A DNA stretch of 64,000 bases. It comes from Mytilus californianus (lineage: Eukaryota > Mollusca > Bivalvia > Mytilida > Mytilidae). Both the position numbers and the translations under genes were made by a program. Under the pieces are notes generated by a model. That model saw nothing but the letters and a program-made list of their open reading frames with translations, made no database searches and was not told the DNA's origin. The stretch spans positions 47,846,884 through 47,910,883 of the forward strand of contig NW_026262712.1 in NCBI RefSeq assembly GCF_021869535.1, read 5' to 3'. Below are positions 48,401 to 60,000 of the stretch, piece by piece (within the stretch, counting starts at the first letter, position 1; each line of letters opens with the position of its first letter).

Positions 48401-49836
48401 CCTCTAAGCATTACTCCCTTTGAGCCAGGTCAGTACCGCGAATAGTAATTTAAGAGGAAATCAACTGAAAATACATTATGGATACAAGAGTCGACAAATA
48501 AACATTTAATACTAAATAAATGTAATCTAAATAATTTAACCAAAGAAAACCTCCATAACCATTAAAGCATGCACAGAATACTGAATCTGGTGTATTTGCT
48601 GAAATCAAGGATATGTGTGAAACAGTGAAGACTTGGTAAATGGAGTACCAAGATTATGCAGGTTACTATAAAGGGCAAAATTGTCATGCAACACATTTAA
48701 TTAGGTTTGATTAATTGGTTGATTGATTGTTGGTTGCTAAATGTCCAGTGGCAAATAGTTCATGCATGTTTAGGACGAGAAAATTAACAATAAATACAGT
48801 AGGTAGGTCATGCAACAGAGGCTGTACGGGATGAAGGTCGGGGAAATTTGTACTGCAACTGAAAAATGAGGGTATAATGGATAGGGTAAAAAAATTTGCC
48901 ACTCGTGACACTCTCTTTTCACGAGGCATCGGAGGTAACGTCCCCATTCTGACCGGACATGGTTGCGTATTTGTACAACCCAACACAGCCAATTCGAACG
49001 CCCCACTATGGAAAGTGTTTTATTGTCGGTTGGAAGAAGACGAAATAGACCATATATAAAATTGAGAATGGAAATGGGGAATGTTTCAAAGAGACAACAA
49101 CCCGACCATAGAACAGACAACAGCAGAAGGTCACCAACAGGTCTTCAATGTAGCGAGAAATTCCCGCACCCGGAGGCGTCCTTCAGCTGGCCCCTAAACA
49201 AATATATATACTAGTTCAGTGATAATGAACGCCATACTAAACTCCAAATTGTACACAAGAAACTAAAATTAAAAATAATACAAGACTAACGAAGGCTAGA
49301 GGCTCCTGACTTGGGACAGGCGCAAAAATGCGGCGGGGTTAAACATGTTTATGAGATCTCAACCCTCCCCCTATACCTCTAGCCAATGTAATATATCTAT
49401 TCTTAGGTCACCCTTGGGGTACATAAGTGTGACAATTTCATCTTATATTTGAAATACCATACATGTATATATCAAAGTTACAGCTCCATTACCTCGTATA
49501 AAGCATAATATACATTCATCACACGTGAGCGGTATAAAAAATGCTACATGTAACATAAATAAAAACGGTTCAGTGGCCAATAAAAAAGATAGAAAAAAAC
49601 AACAGCTTTTAATTTGATTTTGTAAAATCTTAGACACGACATATTTTTGAAGCTCTTTTAATTCTATATCATTTTTGTTTTTTTGGATTTACAATATTCG
49701 TCGTCTTTCTCATTTACAGGGCCCAGACAGTATGAGTGATTATGTAATATCATTTCACTATGTTAAACCAGAGTTGATGCATATCATAGATTTTTTCATA
49801 TATCATCTGAAACTTTACAACATCCACTCGAGCTGA
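45176..49836 (+). CDS. C1GALT1: Gene B: second C1GALT1-like beta-1,3-galactosyltransferase (join of 3 exons)
   Basis: Spliced CDS 45176-45479, 46460-47112, 49720-49836; 357 aa. Same exon layout and phases (1, 0) as gene A about 15 kb upstream on the same strand, so the two are very probably tandem duplicates. Seen: membrane anchor at ~24-46 (VIGLISLVCIVFCAISY), basic stem, LCWIMTCP (114-121), TWGKRCD, KADDDTYV with DDD at 193-195, NTGGPGYVLSKEAL, EDVDVS and SDYVISFHY..FIYHLKLYN. An in-frame TGA at 45164 fixes the start. Odd: gene B, like A, has no Cys-Cys before SD..SFHY (GPDSMSD), and the mid-domain EHH of gene A and vertebrates (FVLEHHL) is replaced by TIDKYL. Likely Golgi; acceptor unknown. 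No strong AATAAA follows; ATTAAA lies at 50094, ~260 nt past the stop. Confidence 0.93.
45600..46459. other. Gene B intron 1 interior
   Basis: Holds a CATGGTAACGACGGCCATTT segment with two related CACATGTGCACATG/CACATATGCACATG boxes (45707-45842), origin unknown, and the G12 run. No further exon found. Confidence 0.4.
46460..47112 (+). CDS. C1GALT1: Gene B exon 2: catalytic domain
   Basis: Acceptor ATCTTGTAG ends at 46459; the joined codon is AAA and the frame enters DIRILCWIMTCP. Carries KADDDTYV and GGPGYVLS. Residue-by-residue it parallels gene A exon 2 (653 versus 659 nt). Donor GTAACT at 47113 follows ..LSK, at the position equivalent to gene A's ..SQK donor. The open frame runs 87 nt into the intron. 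Confidence 0.93.
47215..47417. mobile_element. 203-bp MITE with TA duplication, in gene B intron 2
   Basis: Ends CTGTGGATTCATT and reverse complement of CTGTGGGTTCATT, flanked by TA at 47213-47214 and 47418-47419. Interior repeats TTTCGTGG words in both orientations (e.g. ATTTTCGTGGATTGC and CCCACGAAAACCGTG), so nearly the whole element can fold. A form widespread in bivalve genomes as I recall. Confidence 0.75.
47583..47720 (+). repeat. Family A head fragment, gene B intron 2
   Basis: TTAAGAAGATGTAGTATACT, GACCAAAGGACGTAGATGTA and AGTCACCGTACGGCTTTTCC. Confidence 0.7.
47910..48045 (+). repeat. Family C dispersed repeat, gene B intron 2
   Basis: AGAATGGAAATGGGGAATAA, CAGCCGAAGGCCACCTATGG, CGGAGGTGGTCCTCAGCTGG. 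Confidence 0.75.
48700..49015 (-). mobile_element. Related retroposon sharing the SINE 3' end, gene B intron 2
   Basis: The segment 48713-48785, reversed, carries TTTGCCACTGGACATTTAGC and CTCGTCCTAAACATGCATG, the 3' words of the tRNA SINE. Its 5' body is different (CGCAACCATGTCCGGTCAGA, GATGCCTCGTGAAAAGAGAG). A shared 3' end with different heads suggests SINE families using one LINE machinery. A related body fragment occurs at 60385-60520 on + (CGCAGCCACGTCCGGTCATA). Confidence 0.5.
49060..49390 (+). repeat. Family C dispersed repeat, full-length, gene B intron 2
   Basis: Head as in other copies, then TAGTTCAGTGATAATGAACG, ACAAGACTAACGAAGGCTAG, GGCTCCTGACTTGGGACAGG, GCGGCGGGGTTAAACATGTT and CCCTATACCTCTAGCCAATG. 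The 3' half shares GGCTCCTGACTTGGGACAGG with family A, so the families share a module. Confidence 0.8.
49720..49836 (+). CDS. C1GALT1: Gene B exon 3: C-terminal SFHY block
   Basis: Acceptor TCTCATTTACAG ends at 49719. Encodes 38 residues: GPDSMSDYVISFHYVKPEL.. FIYHLKLYN.. then TGA. It aligns without gaps to gene A exon 3 and stops 8 residues earlier. Confidence 0.9.
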   Translation, partial: GPDSMSDYVISFHYVKPELMHIIDFFIYHLKLYNIHSS

Positions 49837-50317
49837 TATTATATAAGACCATACCTACAACGTTGTCGTTATTCCGTTCAGTTTTATGAACTTTTACATA
49901 ATATATAATTATAGGAAGCATACCATATATATATAGCAGCATTTTTATGGACTTTTTTTTAGATTGGTGAAAACTTTATCAATTAAAAATCTCTTGTGTA
50001 ACTGTATACCTCAATAATTGCATTCATTGTCTGTTTTTATTTATAGTTTTTACTTTTATTTGTTTTGTACTATTTTTATGCTGACATGTTGTTATTAAAA
50101 AGTTGACCTTCTTGTGACGTCATGTATTCATTGATTGTCATCCTGATTATGCGTGAAATATTTGCCACTGGTGGATATTCGGCAAATAACACTCAAATTC
50201 TGAGTGTTGCAATTTAATAAGCTTTCCGCATGATTGTGACAGATTTAAACAGGCGTATCATTGAAGGCCAGTATAGGCATCGAGTTGTTGATATTTTTGT
50301 TACCTTGATAACATTGA

Positions 50318-50660
50318 GAATGGAAACGGGGAATGCGTCAAAGAGACAACAACCCAACCAAAGAGCAAAAACAGCCCAAGGCCACCAATGGGTCTTCAAC
50401 TCAGCGAGAAAATCCCGCACCCGGAGGCGGGCTTCAGCTGGCCCCTAAAAAGCAATGTATACAAGTTCAGCGAAATGGACGTTACACTAAACTCCGAAAC
50501 ATATAAATGAGACAAAAATAAAAAAAAAAAAAAAAAAAAAAAAAAACATACAAGACTAACAAAGGCCAGAGGTTCCTGACTTGGGACAGGCGCAAACATG
50601 CGGCGGGGTTAAACATGTTTTGTGAGATCTCAAGCCTCCCCCTATACCTCAAGCCAATGA
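50318..50660 (+). repeat. Family C dispersed repeat, full-length, with A26 run
   Basis: Same landmarks as 49060-49390, with a homopolymer of about 26 A at 50521-50546 in the middle where the other copy has AAAATTAAAAATAAT. Confidence 0.8.
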
Positions 50661-50911
50661 GGAATTAACAAACACATAGCAATACGCACAGTAAAATTCA
50701 GTTTAAAAGAAGTCCGAGTCCGCTGTTAGAATGTTAATATTTATTTTGTATAGTGCCCTAAGCACCAATTATTTTTTTTCAATTTACATAATTATTCTCA
50801 TGAGTTTTTTATTTTACACTATATTAATACATGTGAGTTTACGTGATATATTCCATGTTAATACTTTCCTCGATACTTTCATATTTCAACATAATAACTA
50901 CAGTATAAAAA

Positions 50912-51975
50912 TAAGGAGATGTGGTATGATTGCCAATGCTGATGATGGATGGCTGCTTAACGTCCAGCGGCAAATTGATATGCATATTCAGGACGAGAAC
51001 ACGTTAATGTAATATGAATATTAACCCTGTTTTGTACTAGACCAACACGCTGAGCCGGATTTTTAACGTGCTAGTTCACAAGGTAACAGTCCGCAGGAAG
51101 ACATGTCACCTTACCCGAACACATTATTCTGACTCCGAGCCGACCAGTCTTTGTTCTTACTCCTTAATGCCGCGTGCTGAGCGAAGAAGCAGCAAATACC
51201 AATTTTAAAGTCTTTGGTTTGACCCGGCCGGGGTTCGAACCCACGACCTCCCGCACTCGAGGCGAACACGCTACCACGAGACCACCGAGGCGGTGATTGC
51301 CAATGAGACAATTGTCCACCAAATATCAAAGGAAGTGGATCCAAGCAATCATAGGCCACCGTACGGCCTTCAACAATGAGAAAAACCCATACCGTATAGT
51401 CGGCTATAAAAAGCCCCGACATGAATAATATGAAAAAATAATTTGAGAGAACTAACGGCCTAATTTATAACAAAACAATTTACGAAAAACAATTATGTCA
51501 AACATGAATCAACGACAACCACTGAACTACAGGCTCCTGACTTAGGACAGGCACATAAAGAATGTGGCGGGGTAAAACATGTTTGTGAGCGCTTAACCCT
51601 CCCCTAACCTGGGACAGTGGCGTTACAGCACAACATAAGAACAAACTATAAAAATCAGTTGAAAAGAACTTAACTCATCAGATCGATACAAAGCAGAAAA
51701 AACATCTAACAAAAACGCAGACCGGACGTGGCAGGCTATTTATGCGTCCCTTACAACAAAAAATAACACAAAGTACAGATCTGAGAGTACTCGCAGTTAC
51801 TGACAGCTTGTTCAAAGCCAATAAAAACTAATAAAAAAAATCATGTATCTTAGACTAAAATATCAATCAGTACACATCCAACATCAAATGGATTTAGCGT
51901 AAAGACGTCATTAATAGTCAGAGAAAAACATGACCTTGTGTAATGCAAAATTATAGGTATCGACAGATGGTAGTA
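50912..51975 (+). repeat. Family A long copy split by a SINE
   Basis: Head at 50912-50938, body at 51294-51975 with GTACGGCCTTCAACAATGAG, CAGGCTCCTGACTTAGGACA, CCTAACCTGGGACAGTGG, CTGAGAGTACTCGCAGTTAC and CATCCAACATCAAATGGATT. The most complete copy in the window. Confidence 0.85.
50939..51293 (-). mobile_element. tRNA-derived SINE with perfect 12-bp target duplication
   Basis: Reverse-oriented 355-bp insert. On the minus strand the 5' part reads like a tRNA head: GGTGGTCTCGTGGTAGCG (A-box-like) then GGTTCGAACCC (B box, ~51232-51243). A conserved body and a 3' part containing GCCGCTGGACGTTAAGCAGC follow. TGATTGCCAATG occurs exactly at 50927-50938 and 51294-51305. The insert splits a dispersed repeat (family A), so removing it restores that repeat's continuous sequence. 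Confidence 0.9.
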
Positions 51976-53708
51976 CCGTGAAAGTGCATATATATGTGTA
52001 TATCAATACTAATTAGTATGGGTTTAATTTGCTGATAATAAAATCAATATTTATACCAACATAAAACAATATTCAAAGATCTAATAACAATGTTGAATTG
52101 GTAATCTTTTAGAATAAGATTATTAAAAGGATTGATAAGTTTACCCGAATCATAACTAATTTTCCGGGCTCGGTAAACAACATCACCGTAAAATTTATGA
52201 TTTTTTATTTGTGCTATAATGCAAACGTAATATTTTGTTATATTTGACGTTAATGAATTCTAAAACTCATAATACAGACTCGTCAGCAGATTCCATGTAA
52301 GGATTTTGGACATAATATTTTAACATTTCATATTGGTGTGCAGTTATCGTAAATACTGCTTCTGGTCATATCGAAGAAAACATATACTTGGATGAATAGG
52401 TGGTTACAAATTTGAAAACCTACCATATAATCATACAAATTACACACTATATAACTATACCTTTTCATACGCATGCTTTTGCATGTGATGTGGTCGCTAT
52501 TTCATCTTTAAGCTAACGATGAGTAACAAGTTCCATTGTTCTTGAGTCGTTAGAAAAGCCATTGATGTATCAAATCCGAAGTAAATAATGGTGTCTCGTA
52601 TGTAATTTCATTTGTTTCACCTAAATAATGTTCACGCCCACAATAATTACAATCCACGAATTTCAAAGGTTTGTTATTTTCTCCATCTTGATGGTCGGAT
52701 CTTCTTGGGCTGCATACAGACAATATTCTGTATATTTTAATTAAATTTCTACCCCCCTTTTTCCCCTTTTCATTGAGGTACACGTATCTATATTTTAAAA
52801 TACCGATTAAAAGATTACAATTGAAATGTTTTTTTTCGATTCGCATAACATGTTTAATACACTATTCAGTTTTGAAAGAAAATGTTCGGAGATGGGTACT
52901 CGTATTCCAACATTCCAACATCAACAATTCCACGAATCATTGTTTTTATTTATACTTAACAAGTCAAAAATCAAAAGTCTGAGATAAGTCAATTTCAAAT
53001 TGGTCATTTGACAAGAATTCGATTAAGAAACTGAAAATCAAAGTCATTTACGTTGTTTTCATGTGAAAAGATACACACGACTTTAGTTTTTATAAATGTG
53101 GCAACATTTTTATGGTTTTTTTGGGTGTTAAAAAAAGTGTTTTTTTTTGAGATGTCAAAAATCAAAATTAAGAACATTTTCATTTTCACAGAATTTGATG
53201 AAAAGTGGAGGTGGTGCTTTACTTTGGTTGCTGAGTATAGTTAAATACATTTTTTTTCGTGCGCATAATACAAACTTTGTATATATCCCTTCCTTGTTTA
53301 GTATGTACACGTTTAACTTTCAAAGTTTTACATTACAATTGACATCATACATACATTGTTGTAGCATATCTAATGAATGTCCATACGTTATTAATTTATA
53401 ACATCATTGATTTATTTTACAAATTACAACAATCGATTCGAATTGTTATTTTTAGATTTAAATATCAAGTTCCAATAATGTTTATGCTTAGTTGATTTTC
53501 AGTTTTATTAGTGAGTTCAGTTCATGTGACTCGATCTATTTTTAGTTATATATGTCCGCTAATTTATTGTCCTGATGCGGAAATTCTTCATTGTATAATT
53601 TCGAAACTAACATTAACAGTTTAATCCACCAAGGATAATTTTGTTCGTTTGGGAAATTGATCTTACGGTGGATAGCTTAGCAACATTGACACAGCCACTT
53701 GTTAAGAC
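51976..53708. other. Intergenic between the gene B region and gene C
   Basis: AT-rich, no repeats recognised. A 98-codon minus frame at 52550-52846 is Cys/His-containing (CNYCGREHYLGE) but otherwise not protein-like. No clear promoter for gene C. Confidence 0.4.
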
Positions 53709-54061
53709 ATGCATGTAAAAATTGGAATTTACGTAACTTCGATTTTGCTGCTCGTTTGCATTGTTCAGACATCATGTAAAAAATATGAACCAAACTGGGA
53801 GTCGATAGACTCACGACCTCTGCCTGGTTGGTTCGATGATTCGAAAGTCGGCATTCTTATTCATTGGGGTGTGTTTTCTGTTCCTTCGATTTTATCAGAA
53901 TGGTTCTGGTATCAGTGGAAAACAAGGACTCCTGTTCTGGTTGACTTCATGAAAGAGAATTATCGACCCGATTTCACCTATCCAGACTTTGCACCACAAT
54001 TAACAGCCGAGTTTTTCGATGCAGAAGAATGGGCTAATTTGTTGAAGCTTTCTGGAGCCAA
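53709..54061 (+). CDS. FUCA1: Gene C exon 1: signal peptide and GH29 N-terminus
   Basis: 117 codons plus two bases; donor GTAAGT at 54062. Signal peptide ends near SCKK; the mature start [19 protein letters not shown] is the usual fucosidase N-terminus. LIHWG contributes to the substrate pocket in this family. Confidence 0.92.
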
Positions 54062-57000
54062 GTAAGTAAAATTAATACGATGTATAACATGTACAACAGG
54101 GTACTGTATTGAAAATCAATATTCGCCTTGGTAACGCATTCATGTACTTCTGTGCACAAAAAACAAGTAATTTGATATTTCAACCTGGTGAAAATTAAAA
54201 TTTTGTCATGTGTATGCATGATTTTGGAATTTGAACGCACATTCATCATTCGTAATTAAAACTAAAAAAAAATGTGGTGTGAACACGGCCATATTTCTCA
54301 GTTATTGTATATTTAATACCTTATAATAATAATAATGAATCTTAAATTATCCATATATTTCCTGTCTATAATGATGATGAGCTGGTATTTAAACTTCATG
54401 CATGATTAAACTTTTTCTTTAGTAAGTAGAAACATTCGTAGTATATAATACATGACTTTTGTAATACATTTTTGTCGAGCCTTCGACTTTTGTCGAAAAA
54501 GCGAGACATAGCGATCCTACATTCCGTCGGCGTCGGCGTCGTCGTCGTCGGCGGCGGCGTCCACAAATATTCACTCTGTGGTTAAAGTTTTTGAAATTTT
54601 AATAACTTTCTTAAACTATCCTGGATTTCTACCAAACTTGGACAGAAGCTTGTTTATGATCATAAGATTGTATCCAGAAGTAAATTTTGTAAAAAAAAAT
54701 TCCTGTTTTTCCGTATTTTACTTATAAATGGACTTAGTTTTTCTGCCAGGAAACATTACATTCACTCTGTGGTTAAAGTTTTTAAAATTTTAATAACTTT
54801 CTCAAACTATCCTGGATTTCTACCAAACTTGGACAGAAGCTTGTTTATGATCATAAGATAGTATCCAGAAGTAAATTTTGTAAAAAAAAAATACCTGTTT
54901 TTCCATATTTTACTTATAAATGGACTTAGTTTTTTTGCCAGGAAACATTACATTCACTCTGTGGTTAAAGTTTTTAAAATTTTAATAAATTTCTCAAACT
55001 ATCCTGGATTTCTACCAAACTTGGACAGAAGCTTGTTTATGATCATAAGATAGTATCCAGAATTAAATTTAAAAAAAAAATCCTGTTTTTCCGTATCTTA
55101 CTTATAAATGGACTTAGTTTTTCTTCCAACATTACATACAGTCTGCAGTTAAATTTTTAAAAACATTTATTAGATTCATAAACTATCCTGGATTTTTACC
55201 AAACTTGGACAGAAGCTTCTCACAATAAAAAAATTGTATCGAGAAGAATATTTTTATTAAATTTTTTCCTCATCTCATTTTTGTTGAGCCTGCGATTAAC
55301 AGCAAAAGTAGGCGAGACAGTGGGTTCCGTGGAATCCTTACGAATTTTTTTGTAATACCGACGGTTGAAAAAAATACATGTTAAATAATATAAACAAACA
55401 TTAAGGACAAGTATAATACGCGTGAACACTTTTGAGTACACAGTATAAACCAATATTCAACAGCATTTTGTATATTTTATAATGACAAGAATACAGAATG
55501 AGGAGGGACGTATGTGTAACTTATTCTTTTCCTTTACTTACAATATTCTGATTTGCATTGAACAAATGTTGAGCTAAGTTGTTGAATATACTATCGGTTT
55601 GCTAGAATTAATTGAATTATTCTTGCAAAGAGAACAAATATTGTTTCACATTGTTACATGTTTCCATTTCATTTTGCCTTTAAATTTTAAACACTGATAT
55701 TCATGATTGTGAGTTTTAACCCAGCTCGGTACAGGTTCATCTCTAATTGTAATTTGACTAAGATTGTTTTAGTCAGTTTTCCTGACGAAATGGTTCGGTC
55801 CGAGCACCGGCTTCCCGCATCAATAAAAATTACCACCAATATGTAGCCAAAAGTGCTAAAAGTGGCACTTAACAACAATTAACCGGTCAATCAATAAAAA
55901 TTTGAAGGGGTAAACCGTCCCCTACATGACCAATAAATTATCTAACCTCAATTGTTTGAAACTTTGGCAAAGATTACTCATTAAATGAAACTTGGAATGT
56001 CATATGACATAGGCGTATTAAAATTATAATGTTAACATGGTTAACATCATGAAAATTGTTAAGGAAATTATTGAACCAATAGATATAGGAAGATGTGGTA
56101 TGAGTGCCAATGAGACAACTCTCCATCCAAGTTACAATTTATAAAAGTAAACCATTATAGGTCAAGGTACGGCCTTCAACACGGAGCATTGGCTCACACC
56201 GAACAGCAAGCTATAAAGGGCCTATGCATGTATATATACTAAACTAAATTTTAAAAATATAAATTAGACCGTTGGTTTTCCTGTTTCCTGTATAGCTTAC
56301 TGTTCGGTGTGAGGCAAGCCTCCGTGTTGAAGGCCGTACTTTGCCTATAATTGTTAACTTTTTATACATTGTGACTTGAATGGAGAGTTGTCTCATTGGC
56401 ACTCATACCACATCTTCTTATTTATAAGTCTCTATGCACGATCTGTTTTTTACAGTTATTTCATTTAGTGAAAACTTTCCCTGATAATTAACTTTCGTGC
56501 TTTATTGCCGAAGTTTACCGAACATTAACTTAATAAATAATAAACACAGAATCATGGATCACGTGAAATATAGAAGTGAGATGATAGACATGCAATAGAG
56601 CGATGCATGTTCATTTTTTAATACATTTTCCGTGATTTTCAAAACAGTTGTTAAATGATTTGGTGTATACAAATTTTTCCTTCAAAACTTCCACGTTTGT
56701 TTACCTTTTATTTCATCCCGGTTTTCCCCTCGCACTTGCGCTGTGTGGTTGCCGAAGTACTAACAAGAGGTCTCGTTGTTAAGGTCACTGCATGCGGAAA
56801 GGCTATCTGCAAACAAGCGTACGGGAAGACAATAATTCAATATACATAGTGTTTATTAGTTGAACATTTACATCATTTACATTTTGCAGGTATGTAGTAT
56901 TAGTTGCCAAGCACCATGAAGGTTATACCATGTGGCCCTCCAACTATTCCTGGAACTGGAACAGTATGGATGTCGGCCCTAAAAGAGATATTGTTGGTAT

Positions 57001-60000
57001 GGTCAGCAAATACATATTTTTAATTATCATTGGACATGTTTAAATTCAATCATGACAGTGTCATAGAAAAATTTGTAGTTTAACCTGTTAGCCAGCGTTG
57101 GTTATATTTAAAAGAAAGATCTTTGAAAATGCGTTCAAAAACTCTAAATGATAATTACGCATGTAAAAAAGTTTTGGTGCATATTTAAAAATAAATTCTA
57201 TTGAAACAATGTTGCATAATTAGTATCAATAGAAGTATAGAAGATCATTATTTTCTTGAAAAAGAGAGGCGAAAGATACCAAAGGGATATTCAAACTCAT
57301 AAGTCGAAAACAAACTGACAATGTCATGGCAAAAAACAAACTGACAATGTCATGGCAAAAAACAAACTGACAATGTCATGGCAAAAAACAAACTTACAAT
57401 GTCATGACAAAAAACGACGAAAAGAAAAGACAAACAACAGAACACAAAGCACAACATAGAAAACAGGTGCTACTAGAAGTTGAACAACTTTCACTGAAAC
57501 GGCAGTACAAAACCATTATACTAATAAAAATAGTTTACATGTGGAGTATGTCATATTGCCATGCAGTAAACGGGTGCTCATTTTATTTGATATATATCAT
57601 TTTTTTCTCTCCTAAAAATAAGAAGAAACATATTACACAGTTATCATGGTTATTTCTTGAACATGTGATAAAAAGATTTATCTCTTTCTATTACTAAGAT
57701 GTATCAACGATATATTAAGGTAAAATGACGCCATAACAGCTGGTCATATACATATTAAGTATAAGGAAGACTGCAACTGGAAACTACACGCTACATGATG
57801 GCTCAATAATGAGCAAAAAGTGTCGCCATATACAGTTATTTATAAATGACAAACTTTATGTTAACTGATTAAAATAAAACATTTTCATGATTTCAACATT
57901 AGTAGTTTTATTTTATATACGGACAAAATAGAATTGCATACACAGCTGATACCCAGTAAAACAGACTCGAGACTGTTGAGGGTCCACATTTTTTTGATAT
58001 ATTGTTCAATGTATTACTTGTACAATGTACGCGTTATATACTTTGGTCGCTGATAGAACAAGTTAAACATAAGCCGAACCGTGCAATAGAGTAAGTTGCT
58101 ATAGCAATACAAATATATAATTAAAATGAAACTGGAAATCAGTTAATTTTATTTGTTGTGTGATATCTTTAATTTCAGGAGAGGTTGCAGACGCTATTCG
58201 GAAGAATACAGACATGCATTTTGGACTTTACCACTCCTTGTTTGAATGGTTCAATCCAATATTTGAGCAAGATAGAGCTAATGGTTTCAAAACACAAGAT
58301 TTTGTTTCAGTAAGATTTTTTTTATAAAGCTAATTTGACATATAACGCAAAATTTCTCTCTCGCAGATTGTCCAGTTTTTCCCTTAAGACTTGAGTAGGA
58401 AACTATTCTATTAGTAGTAGACATATTATGTTCATACTATTTGATGTGTCTAGGTCTATGTGGTTCATCCTCTCATAGGTACTTGGGTACAGGACAAATT
58501 TTTTTTGCCCTCCCCCTTTTTTTCCAAAATCTGTTATTTTTTGTTTTCTATTAATTTCAATTATTTTCGCGTTTTTCTGTATTATACGAAAATACGTATA
58601 CTACAAATAAGTTGTATTTGCTATTTACTATCAATTCAAATAATATCACTAGAATGATAATTAATAGAAAAAAAAAGAAAAAACGGATTTTGGAAATAAG
58701 GTGGAGGGCAAACAAAAATAAATGCCCTGTCCACAAGTACCTATGTATTTCTTACACTTTTAATTCAATTTCAATTAATTTTTTTTTTGGCTTCAAAGAG
58801 CACTTCCGTAACGCATGCGCTTGGAGAATAGACCCCCTTTTTATTTCTTTAGTATTTAACTTCGTTTTTCTCGTTGTTAACATTCTGGCTAAGATACAAA
58901 TAAAAAGAGGGGTCCATTCTCGAAGCACCTGTGGTTTAGCAGAAAATATTTTTGTGCATTTGTTATGCAGACAGCCATATAGTATGAAGTTTCATCAGTC
59001 CGAATCTCGCATATTTAAAACTGTCAGTTATCTGGAGCAACTGAGTTCACTCACTGTTTAGAGGGGTTTTTTGGTTTTTTTTTGTTTCTTTCAATTTAGT
59101 AATAATATTATTGTATTCTTTGCTAGGTTATTCTTCAATGACTGAAGGGTTTTTTCGACTGATGACAGTATTGCCTACTTTTGTAATAGATAAAAGTGTT
59201 TTTATTTTCATACTTCCAAATTCCGTTAAGTTTTAGTGTGAGTTAAGTTACATGACTGATATGATTCATTAAGTTGGTGATATATACTGAGAAAACATTA
59301 ATCAATCCGATTTTGTAAGATGCTTTATAATGAAAAAAGAACAATGGTTTAAAAGTAATGACTTTATTGACAATACTCATGCCAAACATTCAGCCCTAAT
59401 TACCAGATTTGACTTTCCAGCGTTTAAACCGGAGTAATACGGCGGCAGATGTCACAATTGCAGCCATAGTTAATGACTCTTCCGGTACACATAAGTTCAT
59501 TCCCGGTCGTGTTGCAAAATTATTAGTTTTGTATGTAGTGTTTCGTGAATGTTGTTTTTTTTTTGTTCACTCTCTTGTCTGGACTTGTCTGTTTTTCTTT
59601 GATTTGTAGTATTTTGATTGCCCGTTTGTTATATTGTCTCTCACCATTTTCATCCTAATGTCTTGTAGTTGTAGAATATTTCCACAAGCATCGAATCAGT
59701 AGTAATATTCATTGTTTTGAAGTAGTATATCTATTTGTCTGAAATATACAGTACACTACTGCACTATTTATAATCATTACCGACCTGTTCTCTAATGCTG
59801 TCAGACGTCTCGTATTAACATGCTGGCCTGGAGTGTCGGAGGTCTTGGGTTCGATCCCCGGTTAGGTCAAACCAAAATCTTGGAAATTGCTTTTTGCTAC
59901 TTCTCCGCTAAGTATGGAGTATTTAAGATATGAATCTGGTCTACCCGGCGTTTTAATTAAGGGTCCGGGTAGAGTAATATAGCGGTTGTCATAGTTACAT

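Noticed and set aside
51230-51293. Possible true tRNA gene (A and B box)
   Set aside because: It is the head of a 355-bp insertion with target duplications; no full cloverleaf beyond the promoter boxes is seen. The same applies to 5946-6020 and 59800-59870.
52550-52846. 98-codon minus frame with CNYCGREH
   Set aside because: One zinc-finger-like motif only, low complexity on both sides, no splice or start support.
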